Assembly: GCA_021816565.1 (NCBI GenBank) | Contig: JAKAXN010000222.1 | Span: 1-7,565, forward strand | Reading direction: 5' to 3' | Length of the DNA stretch: 7,565 bases | DNA from: Actinomycetes bacterium | GTDB lineage: Bacteria > Actinomycetota > Acidimicrobiia > Acidimicrobiales > Palsa-688 | Part shown: in pieces, positions 1-6,351 of the stretch | How positions within the stretch are numbered: the stretch's first letter is position 1 | How the letters are laid out: each line of letters opens with the position of its first letter | Position numbers and translations under genes: made by a program | Notes under the pieces: generated by a model | Seen by the model: only the letters and a program-made list of their open reading frames with translations | Told to the model about the DNA's origin: nothing | Databases searched by the model: none

Positions 1-11
1 CACCGCTCCAT
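1..11 (-). CDS. Start of a gene leaving the window (third gene of the MoxR-DUF58 operon)
   Basis: Only the first three codons and part of a fourth are present: ATG GAG CGG TG (Met-Glu-Arg). The start is supported by a GGAGG ribosome binding site six bases upstream, the best-spaced one in the window, and by its position 106 bases after the DUF58 stop on the same strand. In many actinobacteria MoxR and DUF58 genes are followed by a transglutaminase-like (TgpA-type) membrane protein, so that is the leading guess, but nothing in these codons shows it. An alternative is an earlier GTG at 122-124 that overlaps the DUF58 stop. That frame stays open to the window edge but would give a Gly/Pro/Ala-rich leader, which I think less likely. 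Confidence 0.5.
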
Positions 12-17
12 CCGGAT

Positions 18-22
18 CCTCC
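18..22 (-). promoter_or_regulatory. Ribosome binding site GGAGG
   Basis: On the minus strand GGAGG is followed by six bases (ATCCGG) and then ATG at 9-11. This decides the start of the gene that runs off the left edge. Only four bases (GGTGG-side edge of a G-rich tract) separate it from the G-quadruplex motif at 27-44, so structure there could mask or expose this site. Confidence 0.6.
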
Positions 23-26
23 ACCG

Positions 27-44
27 CCCACCCCACCCCCACCC
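27..44 (-). promoter_or_regulatory. G-quadruplex motif in the leader of the edge gene
   Basis: The minus (mRNA) strand reads GGG-T-GGGGG-T-GGGG-T-GGG. These are four G tracts of three or more separated by single T loops, the arrangement known to fold most stably. It lies in the 106-base gap between DUF58 and the next start, four bases upstream of the GGAGG site. Just before it on the same strand is a C run (45-49) that could pair with the GGGGG tract in a CCCCC/GGGGG hairpin with a GGGT loop. Two mutually exclusive folds are therefore possible. The motif is seen; a regulatory role is inferred. Confidence 0.5.
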
Positions 45-60
45 GGGGGCGAACCCTCGC

Positions 61-110
61 GGGCCGCCGCGGCGTCGGCCCCGGTGCCCGGGGCCGGGCC
101 CCGGCGGCCC
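61..110 (-). other. Hairpin-forming intercistronic segment after DUF58
   Basis: Eight bases just after the DUF58 stop (GGGCCGCC, read on plus at 61-68) are complementary to GGCGGCCC at 103-110. Inside or competing with that stem is CCGGGGC (88-94) paired with GCCCCGG (98-104) around a 3-base loop, and a perfect 10-base palindrome lies at 65-74. No T run follows on the minus strand, so this is not a classical intrinsic terminator. It may be an RNA-stability or attenuation structure, or simply a result of extreme GC content. Confidence 0.35.
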
Positions 111-117
111 GAATCGG

Positions 118-1289
118 TCAGCACCGGGCGCCCTCGGCCGCGGCCCAGGCGGCGCGGAACGATCCACCCGCCGGCACCCGGATCCCCCGCCAGCCGGCAT
201 CCGGGCCGCGGGGGACCGACCCCGGCCCGGTCCCGAAGAACACCACCGTGGTGCCGTTGGGGCCGCCCAGCCGGACCGCCGACTCCACATCGGCCCCGGT
301 GGAGCGGTCCGTGGTGAGGAGGATCACCGGGTCGGCCCGCCCGGCCACCCGGAAAGGTGGGGCCCCGGGTGCCGGCGGGTGGGCCTCGGCGGTGGCCAGT
401 CCGTCCAGGAGGGCCACGCCGGCCACCCGGCCCGAGCGGTGGCCCGAGTCGAAGCCGTCGGTGGTCACCACCCTCACCTGGAGCCCGGCGTGCAGGCCCG
501 ACACCGCCAGGCCGGCCGCGCCCGACAGCAGCGCCTCCAGCGACTCGGAGTCGTGGACCGTGGCCCGGGTGTCGGCCACTACCGTCACCCGACCCCGCCG
601 GGCTCCCTCCGGCTGGCGGATGACCAGGTCGTCGAGCCGGGCGGTGGACGGCCAGTGCACCCGGCGCAGGTCGTCACCGGGGACGTACTCGCGCAGCATG
701 TAGAACTCGGTGCCGGCATCGCCGATCCGGGAGCGCACGGGCCGCCGGTCGTCGTCTCGATGCGATGAAGCGGCCCGGATCGGCACCATCTCGTAGCGGG
801 GGTGCACGGTCAGCGAGGTGTCGGGCGCGGTGCGGCGGGTGACGCAGGCCAGGCCGAAGGGGTCCGCCAGCTGCAGCTCCAGCGGGCCGAGGTGGTACAC
901 CCCCCGCCGACCGGACGGCAGGCGGTACGAGCTGGCCCGGGTCTCGCCGGGGCCGAGCGGGGCGATGGCGAAGCGGGCCCAGCGCCGACCGCCGTCGAAG
1001 GCGTCCCGGGCCTGCAGGGGCGGGGTCGGTCGGGACCCGCTGTTGCGCACCGTCAGCTCCACCCGGGCGTCGGATCCGGCCGGCACCCGGGCCGGGTGGA
1101 CCTGGCGGGTGACCTCGACCTCCCAGCGGCGGGTCTGGACCCATGCCCGGGCCACGACCACCAGGACCGCGGCGGCGGCCGCCAGGCAGTAGAGCTCCTG
1201 GACCCCGAAGACGTAGGCGGCCAGGGCCATGACCGCGGCGGCCCCGGCCACGACCCGGCCGCGGGCCGTGAGCCCCCGGGACCGGCTCG

Positions 1290-1293
<4 letters not shown>
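118..1293 (-). CDS. DUF58 domain membrane protein, MoxR partner
   Basis: A 391-residue protein. After a basic N-terminus come two hydrophobic segments (about residues 13-31 and 33-50), then a beta-rich extracytoplasmic-type region with a V-x-L-T-V-R-N-S pattern (about 78-86). The DUF58 signature lies at about 194-228: GTEFYMLREYVPGDDLRRVHW followed by TARLDDLVIRQ. The C-terminal third (about 235-360) resembles the von Willebrand A-like fold that follows DUF58, but the first motif reads VVADTRA, not a clean DxSxS. DUF58 proteins are encoded beside MoxR ATPases and are thought to work with them in assembly or maturation of other proteins; the client here is unknown. The ATG overlaps the MoxR TGA as ATGA, which favours this start and coupled translation. 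The GGGAGG just upstream abuts the ATG, closer than ideal. Length is typical for the family. Confidence 0.9.
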
Positions 1294-2270
<977 letters not shown>

Positions 2271-2275
2271 CACTT

Positions 2276-2280
2276 CCTCC
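2276..2280 (-). promoter_or_regulatory. Ribosome binding site GGAGG for the MoxR gene
   Basis: GGAGG on the minus strand, followed by AAGTG and then ATG (2268-2270). The GTG inside this spacer could also be read as a start, but it would be only two bases from the site, so the ATG is preferred. Confidence 0.65.
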
Positions 2281-2298
2281 GGAACGGGTCCCGCTGCG

Positions 2299-2309
2299 TA
2301 GCGTACCCT
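2299..2309. promoter_or_regulatory. Overlapping divergent -10-like elements in the 47-base spacer
   Basis: The spacer 2271-2317 is the only place for promoters of both MoxR (minus) and ROK (plus). On plus, TACCCT (2304-2309) fits the actinobacterial TANNNT -10 pattern and ends eight bases before the ROK ATG, so transcription could begin at or next to the ATG, giving a leaderless mRNA. This agrees with the absence of a ribosome binding site before ROK. Another TANNNT, TAGCGT, lies at 2299-2304. On minus, TACGCT (2300-2305) overlaps both. No good -35 is visible in either direction. The -10 pattern is weak evidence on its own. Confidence 0.35.
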
Positions 2310-2317
2310 GCCCCCCG

Positions 2318-3181
2318 ATGCAATCTTCAGAGGTGCTGGCCGTCGACATCGGCGGGACCAAGATGGCGGTGGCCCGGGTCGACCGGGCCGGGACCATCAC
2401 CTGGCGGGCCTCCGCCCCGACCCCGCCGGCCGCTTCCGCATCGGCCGACCAGGTGTGGTCGGTGGTGGCCGGGCTGGTCGAGCAGGCCGTGCAGTCCGGA
2501 CCGGTGGAGGCGTGCGGAGCCGGGTGCGGCGGGCCGATGGAGGGCGGCGACTCGGTGTCGCCGCTGCACATACCGGCCTGGAGGCGGTTCCCGCTGCGGT
2601 CCCGGCTGGCGGCCCTCACCTCGGTCCCGACCGCGGTGGACAACGACGCCCGGGCCCTGGCCCTCGGCGAGGGATGGAAGGGTGGGGCGGTGGGGGCGGC
2701 CGACTACCTGGCCATGGTGGTGTCCACCGGCGTCGGAGGCGGGATCGTGCTGGACGGCCGGCTGGTATCGGGACGGACCGGCAACGCCGGTCACATCGGG
2801 CACGTCACGGTGGTCCCGGGGGGGCGGCGCTGCCGCTGCGGGGCCCGGGGGTGCCTGGAGGCCGAGGCGTCGGGGACGGCACTGGCGGCCATCAGCGGCC
2901 GGCCGGCCGCCGAAGCCGGGCCCGGCCTGGTGGAGAGGACCGGCCGTCTGGTCGGCCGGGCCGTGGGCACGGTGGCCAACCTGCTGGACCTGGACGTGGC
3001 CTCGGTGGCCGGGTCGGTGGCCCTGGGCTTCGGCGCACCGTTCTTCCGGGCCGCCCGCGACGAGCTGGCCGCCACCGCCCGCCTTCCGTACTCGTCCCGG
3101 TGCCGGATCGGGCCCAGCCCGCTCGGGCCCGACGCCCCCCTGGTGGGGGCGGCCGCCCTGGCGTGGAAGCAGGCGGCGTGA
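2318..3181 (+). CDS. ROK-family sugar kinase (glucokinase-like)
   Basis: A 287-residue protein of the ROK family, which mostly phosphorylates hexoses with ATP in the cytoplasm. Visible motifs are the phosphate-binding DIGGTK (10-15), GCGGPM (69-74), VDNDARA (107-113) with the likely catalytic Asp110, STGVGGGI (136-143), and the zinc site GHIGH (158-162; His162 probable ligand) with CRCGARGCLE (172-181; Cys172, Cys174, Cys179). The DIGGTK start and lack of a DNA-binding N-terminus favour a kinase over a NagC-type repressor. It is shorter than usual (about 300-320): the segment after the zinc site is compressed, and the usual late Gly-Gly-Gly motif reads VAGSVALGFG (about 229-238). Glucokinase is the default guess; the substrate cannot be told from sequence. 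No ribosome binding site is seen, consistent with a leaderless transcript. Its TGA overlaps the next gene's GTG. Confidence 0.88.
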   Translation: MQSSEVLAVDIGGTKMAVARVDRAGTITWRASAPTPPAASASADQVWSVVAGLVEQAVQSGPVEACGAGCGGPMEGGDSVSPLHIPAWRRFPLRSRLAALTSVPTAVDNDARALALGEGWKGGAVGAADYLAMVVSTGVGGGIVLDGRLVSGRTGNAGHIGHVTVVPGGRRCRCGARGCLEAEASGTALAAISGRPAAEAGPGLVERTGRLVGRAVGTVANLLDLDVASVAGSVALGFGAPFFRAARDELAATARLPYSSRCRIGPSPLGPDAPLVGAAALAWKQAA

Positions 3182-3459
3182 CCGCCGGTCCCCGCCCGCA
3201 GTCCCCGCCGCCGGCGGGCCGCCCTCTGAAATGGCTGGCGCTGGCGGGTGCGGTGCTGAGGCGTCCGGGCCTCTGGCCGGTGGCCCTGAAACTGGTCCCG
3301 CCCCGGTGGTGGCGCCGCTGGCCCCCCCTACCGGTCCCGTCGGCGGACTACGTCAGGTTCCGCACCGAGACCATGTACGGCTCAGGCGGCCACCTCGACG
3401 CCGAGGAGCTGGTCCGGTACCTGGCCTGGTGCCGCCGCATGGGCCGCCCGTCGCGGTAA
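3178..3459 (+). CDS. Small conserved-type actinobacterial protein of unknown function (93 aa)
   Basis: The GTG at 3178 overlaps the ROK stop as GTGA, with a weak GGAAG eight bases upstream, so translation is probably coupled to ROK. The product has a Pro-rich N-terminus, a basic amphipathic stretch with PGLWPVALKL (30-39) and a Trp/Arg cluster PPRWWRRWPP (41-50). The C-terminal half contains DYVRFRTETMYG (57-68) and an acidic helix ending LVRYLAWCRRM (78-88). I recall small uncharacterised actinobacterial proteins of this shape (prolines, then 'YxRFRxxTxYG', then 'YLxWCR'), but no function. No signal peptide or true membrane span is evident; the Trp/Arg cluster could touch a membrane or nucleic acid. 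The pattern survives in only one frame and ends well before the HNH gene, so it looks like a real gene. Confidence 0.68.
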   Translation: MTAGPRPQSPPPAGRPLKWLALAGAVLRRPGLWPVALKLVPPRWWRRWPPLPVPSADYVRFRTETMYGSGGHLDAEELVRYLAWCRRMGRPSR

Positions 3460-3554
3460 CGTCAGGATGTGCCGTTGCTGTCACCAGCGGACCGTCCACT
3501 CGAGCCAGTCGCCGGCGGGCGACGCCGACCGGCCCGATAACAGGCGGGGTGGCG
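3460..3554 (+). other. 95-base gap before the HNH gene
   Basis: This is the longest gap inside the plus-strand gene run. A TANNNT match (TAACGT, 3457-3462) straddles the stop of the small protein gene, and a G-rich AGGCGGGG (3542-3549) sits before the chosen HNH start, but there is no convincing -35/-10 pair and no hairpin with a T run. It may hold a separate promoter for the HNH-ligase-SDR genes; the sequence does not settle this. Confidence 0.3.
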
Positions 3555-4070
3555 GTGACACAGGCTCTTGTGCTCAACGCCACCTACGAACCGCTCTGCG
3601 TCGTGCCGACCAGGCGGGCCCTGATGCTCCTGCTCGACGAGAAGGCCGAACTGCTCCATCCCACCGACCGGGTGTTCCGCTCCGAGAGGCTGGCCCTCCC
3701 CGAGCCGTCGGTGGTTCGCCTCCGCCACTTCGTGAAGGTGCCCTACCAGGCCCGGATCGCCCTCAACCGGCGGGCCGTGTTCGCCCGGGACGGGCATCTC
3801 TGCCAGTACTGCGGGGCGGCTGCGGAGAACATCGACCACGTCATCCCCCGCAGCCGGGGAGGCCTCCACGCGTGGGACAACGTGGTGGCTTCCTGCCGCC
3901 CCTGCAACGCCCGCAAGCGGGACCACATGCTCGAGGACACCACCATGCGCCTGCGCCGGGCCCCGGTGGTCCCGCGCCAGAGGACCTTCATCCTGGTGGC
4001 CAGCGGCCGCATCCGCTCGGAGTGGGAGACCTACCTGGGCCGGACCGCGTCCGGCAGCCTGAGCGCCTGA
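3555..4070 (+). CDS. HNH endonuclease-fold protein
   Basis: A 171-residue protein. The N-terminal half (QALVLNATYEPL at 3-14, then VRLRHFVKVPY at 54-64) is a conserved module of one widespread HNH group in actinobacteria and cyanobacteria. The HNH/zinc part follows: CQYCG (83-87), IDHVIPRSRGG (93-103), W107-D108-N109, and CRPCNARK (114-121). The four cysteines form a structural zinc site, and Asp94-His95 with Asn109 and the later Asn118 are the expected metal and catalytic positions, so the nuclease appears intact. The target is unknown; standalone members of this group sit in ordinary chromosome and are not clearly tied to restriction. I chose GTG at 3555 (VTQALVL) because it matches the family's N-terminus; GTG at 3549 is in frame and possible. 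Its stop is four bases before the next start. Confidence 0.87.
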   Translation: MTQALVLNATYEPLCVVPTRRALMLLLDEKAELLHPTDRVFRSERLALPEPSVVRLRHFVKVPYQARIALNRRAVFARDGHLCQYCGAAAENIDHVIPRSRGGLHAWDNVVASCRPCNARKRDHMLEDTTMRLRRAPVVPRQRTFILVASGRIRSEWETYLGRTASGSLSA

Positions 4071-4082
4071 GCGCTTGAGCGG
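4059..4082 (+). repeat. Three tandem 8-base repeats at the HNH/ligase junction
   Basis: CTGAGCGC (4059-4066), CTGAGCGC (4067-4074) and TTGAGCGG (4075-4082). The second copy supplies the HNH stop (TGA 4068-4070) and the third supplies the probable TTG start of the next gene. Eight is not a multiple of three, so gain or loss of a copy would change the HNH C-terminus and the spacing between the genes. Confidence 0.6.
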
Positions 4083-4809
4083 TCCTGCCTGGAGGGTGGA
4101 GCGGGTCACCGGCCCGGCCGGTGAGCTTCACGCCGCGTCGGCCGCGGCCCTGCGCGCCGAGCCGCTGGGACGCATCGCCCGCATGGTCGTCGCCGACCGC
4201 CCGGCCGTGGTGCTCGGCAGCCACGAGCCCGAGCAGTGGTTCGACCAGGAGGCCCTGCGCCGGGCCGGCCTGGGCCTGGCCCGGCGCCACAGCGGAGGGG
4301 GCGCGGTGCTGGTCGGGCCCGGCCTGTCGGTGTGGGTGGACTTCGTGCTGCCGGCCGGTGACCCCCTGTGGGACGACGACGTGGGCCGGGCCGCCTGGTG
4401 GGTCGGGGACCTGTGGGCGGGCGTGCTGCGCTCGTCCGGGGTGACCGGGGGGGAGGACCCCAGCGTCTGGCGGGGAGCGATGCGACCCACCCGCTGGTCC
4501 CCGTTGGTCTGCTTCGCCGGAGTGGGCCCGGGGGAGGTCGAGATGGGCGGCGCCAAGGTCGTGGGCGTGTCGCAGCGGCGCACCCGCCGGGCCGCGCTGT
4601 TCCAGACGGCGGCGCTCCTGCGCTGGGAGCCCGGCTTGTGGGTGTCGCTGCTGTCGGCGCAGGGCCGGCGGGCGGTCGACCCCGCCGGTGCGGCGCCCGC
4701 GCCGGGGCCGCCGCCGGACCTGATCGGCGCGGCCCGGGCCCTGGGCCCGGGCTCGGAGGCCCGGGTGGTCTCCGCCATGGAGGCGGCGCTGGATGACATG
4801 ATCTTCTGA
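4075..4809 (+). CDS. Lipoate/biotin protein ligase-fold protein (LplA/LipM-like)
   Basis: A 244-residue protein of the BPL_LplA_LipB fold. It carries the family's RRHSGGGAV motif (70-78), a PLVCF segment (Cys146) and KVVGVSQRR (161-169), where Lys161 is the lysine conserved in lipoate ligases and octanoyltransferases, followed by ALFQTAALL (175-183). Relatives either activate lipoate or octanoate with ATP and load it onto lipoyl-domain proteins (LplA) or transfer octanoyl groups through a Cys thioester (LipM). Both a Cys and the Lys are present here, so the reaction is undecided. The separate C-terminal domain of full LplA is absent. The TTG start is the only start giving the full N-terminus with AWRVERV; it has no clear ribosome binding site and probably depends on reinitiation after the HNH stop four bases upstream. 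GTG at 4096, directly abutting GGAGG, is the alternative. The TGA overlaps the SDR ATG by one base. Confidence 0.8.
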   Translation: MSGPAWRVERVTGPAGELHAASAAALRAEPLGRIARMVVADRPAVVLGSHEPEQWFDQEALRRAGLGLARRHSGGGAVLVGPGLSVWVDFVLPAGDPLWDDDVGRAAWWVGDLWAGVLRSSGVTGGEDPSVWRGAMRPTRWSPLVCFAGVGPGEVEMGGAKVVGVSQRRTRRAALFQTAALLRWEPGLWVSLLSAQGRRAVDPAGAAPAPGPPPDLIGAARALGPGSEARVVSAMEAALDDMIF

Positions 4810-5684
4810 TGGGCTATCTCGACGGCAGGGTGGCGATAATCACGGGCGCAGCCCGAGGCATCGGGCGCGAGCACGCCCTGCTCTTCGCCTCCGAGGGGGC
4901 GAAGGTGGTCGTCAACGACCTCGGCGCCGGCCCCGACGGCGGGGCCTCCTCACCGGGTCCGGCCAACGAGGTGGTCGACGAGATCAGGGCCATGGGCGGT
5001 GAGGCCGTCGCCAACTGCGACGACGTCTCCGACTGGGAGGGCGGCCGCCGGCTCATCCGGAGCGCCGTCGACACCTTCGGTGACCTGCACGTGCTGGTCA
5101 ACAACGCCGGCATCCTGCGCGACCGGCTGATCGTGAACATGAGCGAGGACGAGTGGGACACCGTCGTGCGGGTGGTGCTGAAGGGCCACTTCGTCCCGCT
5201 CCGCCACGCCGCCGGCTACTGGAGGGAGCAGGCGAAGGCCGGCCGGGAGGTCAAGGCTGCGGTGATCAACACCTCCTCCACCTCCGGCCTGCTCGGCAAC
5301 CCCGGCCAGGCCAACTACGGGGCGGCCAAGGCGGGTATCGGCGCCCTCACCGTGATCGCCGCCGAGGAGCTCGGCCGCTACGGGGTCCGGGTCAACGCCG
5401 TGGCCCCGGCCGCCCGTACCCGACTCACCGAGGCCACGCCCGGCCTCGGGGACATAGTCGCCCCACCCGACGACCCGTCCCGTTTCGACGAGTGGGATCC
5501 GGCCAACATCTCGCCGCTGGTGGCCTGGCTGGCCGGGGACGGCTGCCCGGTGACCGGTCGGGTGTTCTACAGCTTCGGGGGGACCGTCGCCCCGATGGGC
5601 GGGTGGGCCAAGGAGCCCGAGATATCGCGCCCGGACCGCTGGACCATCGCCGACCTGGCCGAGCAGCTCCCGCCGATCCTCTAG
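4809..5684 (+). CDS. SDR dehydrogenase, (3R)-hydroxyacyl-CoA dehydrogenase/MFE-2-like
   Basis: A 291-residue short-chain dehydrogenase. Motifs: cofactor loop TGAARGIG (12-19), Asp37 in VVNDLG (NAD preference), DDVSDW (71-76), NNAG (98-101), Ser157 in NTSSTSG, and YGAAK with Tyr170 and Lys174. The long loop after Asp37, GNPGQANYGAAK (163-174), NAVAPAARTRLTE (196-208) and the APMGGW tail (about 265) mark the subgroup related to the dehydrogenase domain of peroxisomal MFE-2 (HSD17B4). In actinobacteria such enzymes oxidise 3-hydroxyacyl-CoA esters in fatty-acid or sterol side-chain degradation, so that is the likely role; the substrate is inferred. Oddity: the active-site position usually Asn in SDRs and His in this subgroup (before LKG) is Val123. 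The ATG overlaps the ligase TGA as TGATG with no ribosome binding site, implying coupled translation. The stop shares CTAG with the converging gene. Confidence 0.88.
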   Translation: MGYLDGRVAIITGAARGIGREHALLFASEGAKVVVNDLGAGPDGGASSPGPANEVVDEIRAMGGEAVANCDDVSDWEGGRRLIRSAVDTFGDLHVLVNNAGILRDRLIVNMSEDEWDTVVRVVLKGHFVPLRHAAGYWREQAKAGREVKAAVINTSSTSGLLGNPGQANYGAAKAGIGALTVIAAEELGRYGVRVNAVAPAARTRLTEATPGLGDIVAPPDDPSRFDEWDPANISPLVAWLAGDGCPVTGRVFYSFGGTVAPMGGWAKEPEISRPDRWTIADLAEQLPPIL

Positions 5685-6304
5685 GAGCGGTCGGCGGCGG
5701 CCTGCGGGCAACCGGGCCGGTGGGCCCCCGGGCGGTCCACCAGGGCCCCGCACGCGGCGCAGACCATGTGGGCCCAGCAGGCCGGGTCCCCGCCGTCATC
5801 GCTGCCGCTGTCGCCGCCCGCGCCGGGCCCGGGGGGTGGCGCCACCTTGAAGAAGTCGATGCGCAGGGAGACCGGCCCGGGGGTCTCCACGTGGTGGGCC
5901 ATCAGCGGGGGGATGGCCTGGGCCGACCCGGCGTCCAGATCCACCGGCCCGGTGGCCCACGGCCCGGCGTCGGGCACGAAGCGCAGCCGCCCCGACAGGA
6001 CGTGCAGCCGACCCCACGTCCGGGGCCCGAGCCGGTGGTCCCGGCGCAGGCCGGCCGGGATCGACCGCTCGTCCCAGACGTCGCCGGTCCGGGCCGGCTC
6101 CAGGCTCTCGGGCATCTCGGCCCGGTCGCAGAGGGGGCAGTCGAGCGGCGCTCCGATCCGGCCCCGCCGGCCCTCCTCCTCGACGACCCACGGCCGCATC
6201 TGGAAAGGCGGGCGGTGGCGCACGTGCTGGCCGTGGCCGCACTCCAGTTCGGCCACCCAGTCGCCCTCGTCGTCGAGATGGAACCCCTCCATGGCCCGCT
6301 CCAC
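5681..6304 (-). CDS. DUF3565-DUF1971 fusion protein with Cys-rich tail
   Basis: A 207-residue protein with three parts. Residues 1-60 match DUF3565: GFHLDDEGDWVAELECGH (7-24), QHVRHRPPF (26-34), RPWV, and CPLC (56-59). Cys22, His24, Cys56 and Cys59, with nearby His27 and His30, look like a metal site. Residues 65-153 match DUF1971, the small cupin-like domain also found at the N-terminus of some TehB tellurite-resistance proteins: LRRDHRLGPRTWGRLHVLSG (86-105), then LMAHHVE (134-140) and IDFFKV (149-154). After a Gly/Asp/Pro linker, the tail has Cys176, CAAC (182-185) and Cys199, a possible second zinc site. No enzyme function is established for either domain; metal binding or redox/tellurite stress is the usual guess. 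GTG at 6304 is preferred because it gives the family N-terminus (VERAMEGFHL); ATG at 6292 has a GGAG six bases upstream and is a fair alternative. It is probably cotranscribed with GNAT. Confidence 0.8.
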   Translation of the reverse strand: MERAMEGFHLDDEGDWVAELECGHGQHVRHRPPFQMRPWVVEEEGRRGRIGAPLDCPLCDRAEMPESLEPARTGDVWDERSIPAGLRRDHRLGPRTWGRLHVLSGRLRFVPDAGPWATGPVDLDAGSAQAIPPLMAHHVETPGPVSLRIDFFKVAPPPGPGAGGDSGSDDGGDPACWAHMVCAACGALVDRPGAHRPGCPQAAADRS

Positions 6305-6317
6305 GGTCCCACCGTAC

Positions 6318-6344
6318 CGGCCCCGGGCCGGGCCGGCGGGGCCG
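6318..6344 (-). other. Hairpin between the GNAT and DUF3565 genes
   Basis: An 8-base-pair perfect stem (CGGCCCCG at 6318-6325 with CGGGGCCG at 6337-6344) with an 11-base loop fills most of the 47-base gap 6305-6351. No T run follows, so it is not a standard intrinsic terminator. It may set relative expression of the downstream gene, or be chance in sequence this GC-rich. Confidence 0.35.
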
Positions 6345-6351
6345 CTCGCGG

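Noticed and set aside
1..124. A GTG at 122-124 overlapping the DUF58 stop as the start of the next gene.
   Set aside because: It gives a Gly/Pro/Ala-rich leader with no motif, whereas the ATG at 9-11 has a well-spaced GGAGG. It is kept only as an alternative.
2818..2824. Runs of seven G in the ROK gene (2818-2824) and in the ligase-like gene (4447-4453) as possible frameshift sites or sequencing errors.
   Set aside because: The reading frame and family motifs continue correctly on both sides of each run, so no frameshift is supported.
3451..3490. Two similar short segments near 3451 and 3475 (encoding VAVTSG twice in one frame), considered as a direct repeat or operator.
   Set aside because: The match at DNA level is poor and has no symmetry, so it is most likely chance.
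4128..4874. A 248-codon minus-strand open frame opposite the ligase-like gene.
   Set aside because: No recognisable motif, Pro/Arg/Ser/Thr-rich composition, and it lies opposite a gene with clear family motifs.
4950..5753. A 267-codon minus-strand open frame opposite the SDR gene, and similar plus-strand frames opposite the DUF3565-DUF1971, GNAT and MFS genes.
   Set aside because: These mirror the codon pattern of the real genes (Gly/Arg/Pro-rich) and contain no domain signature.
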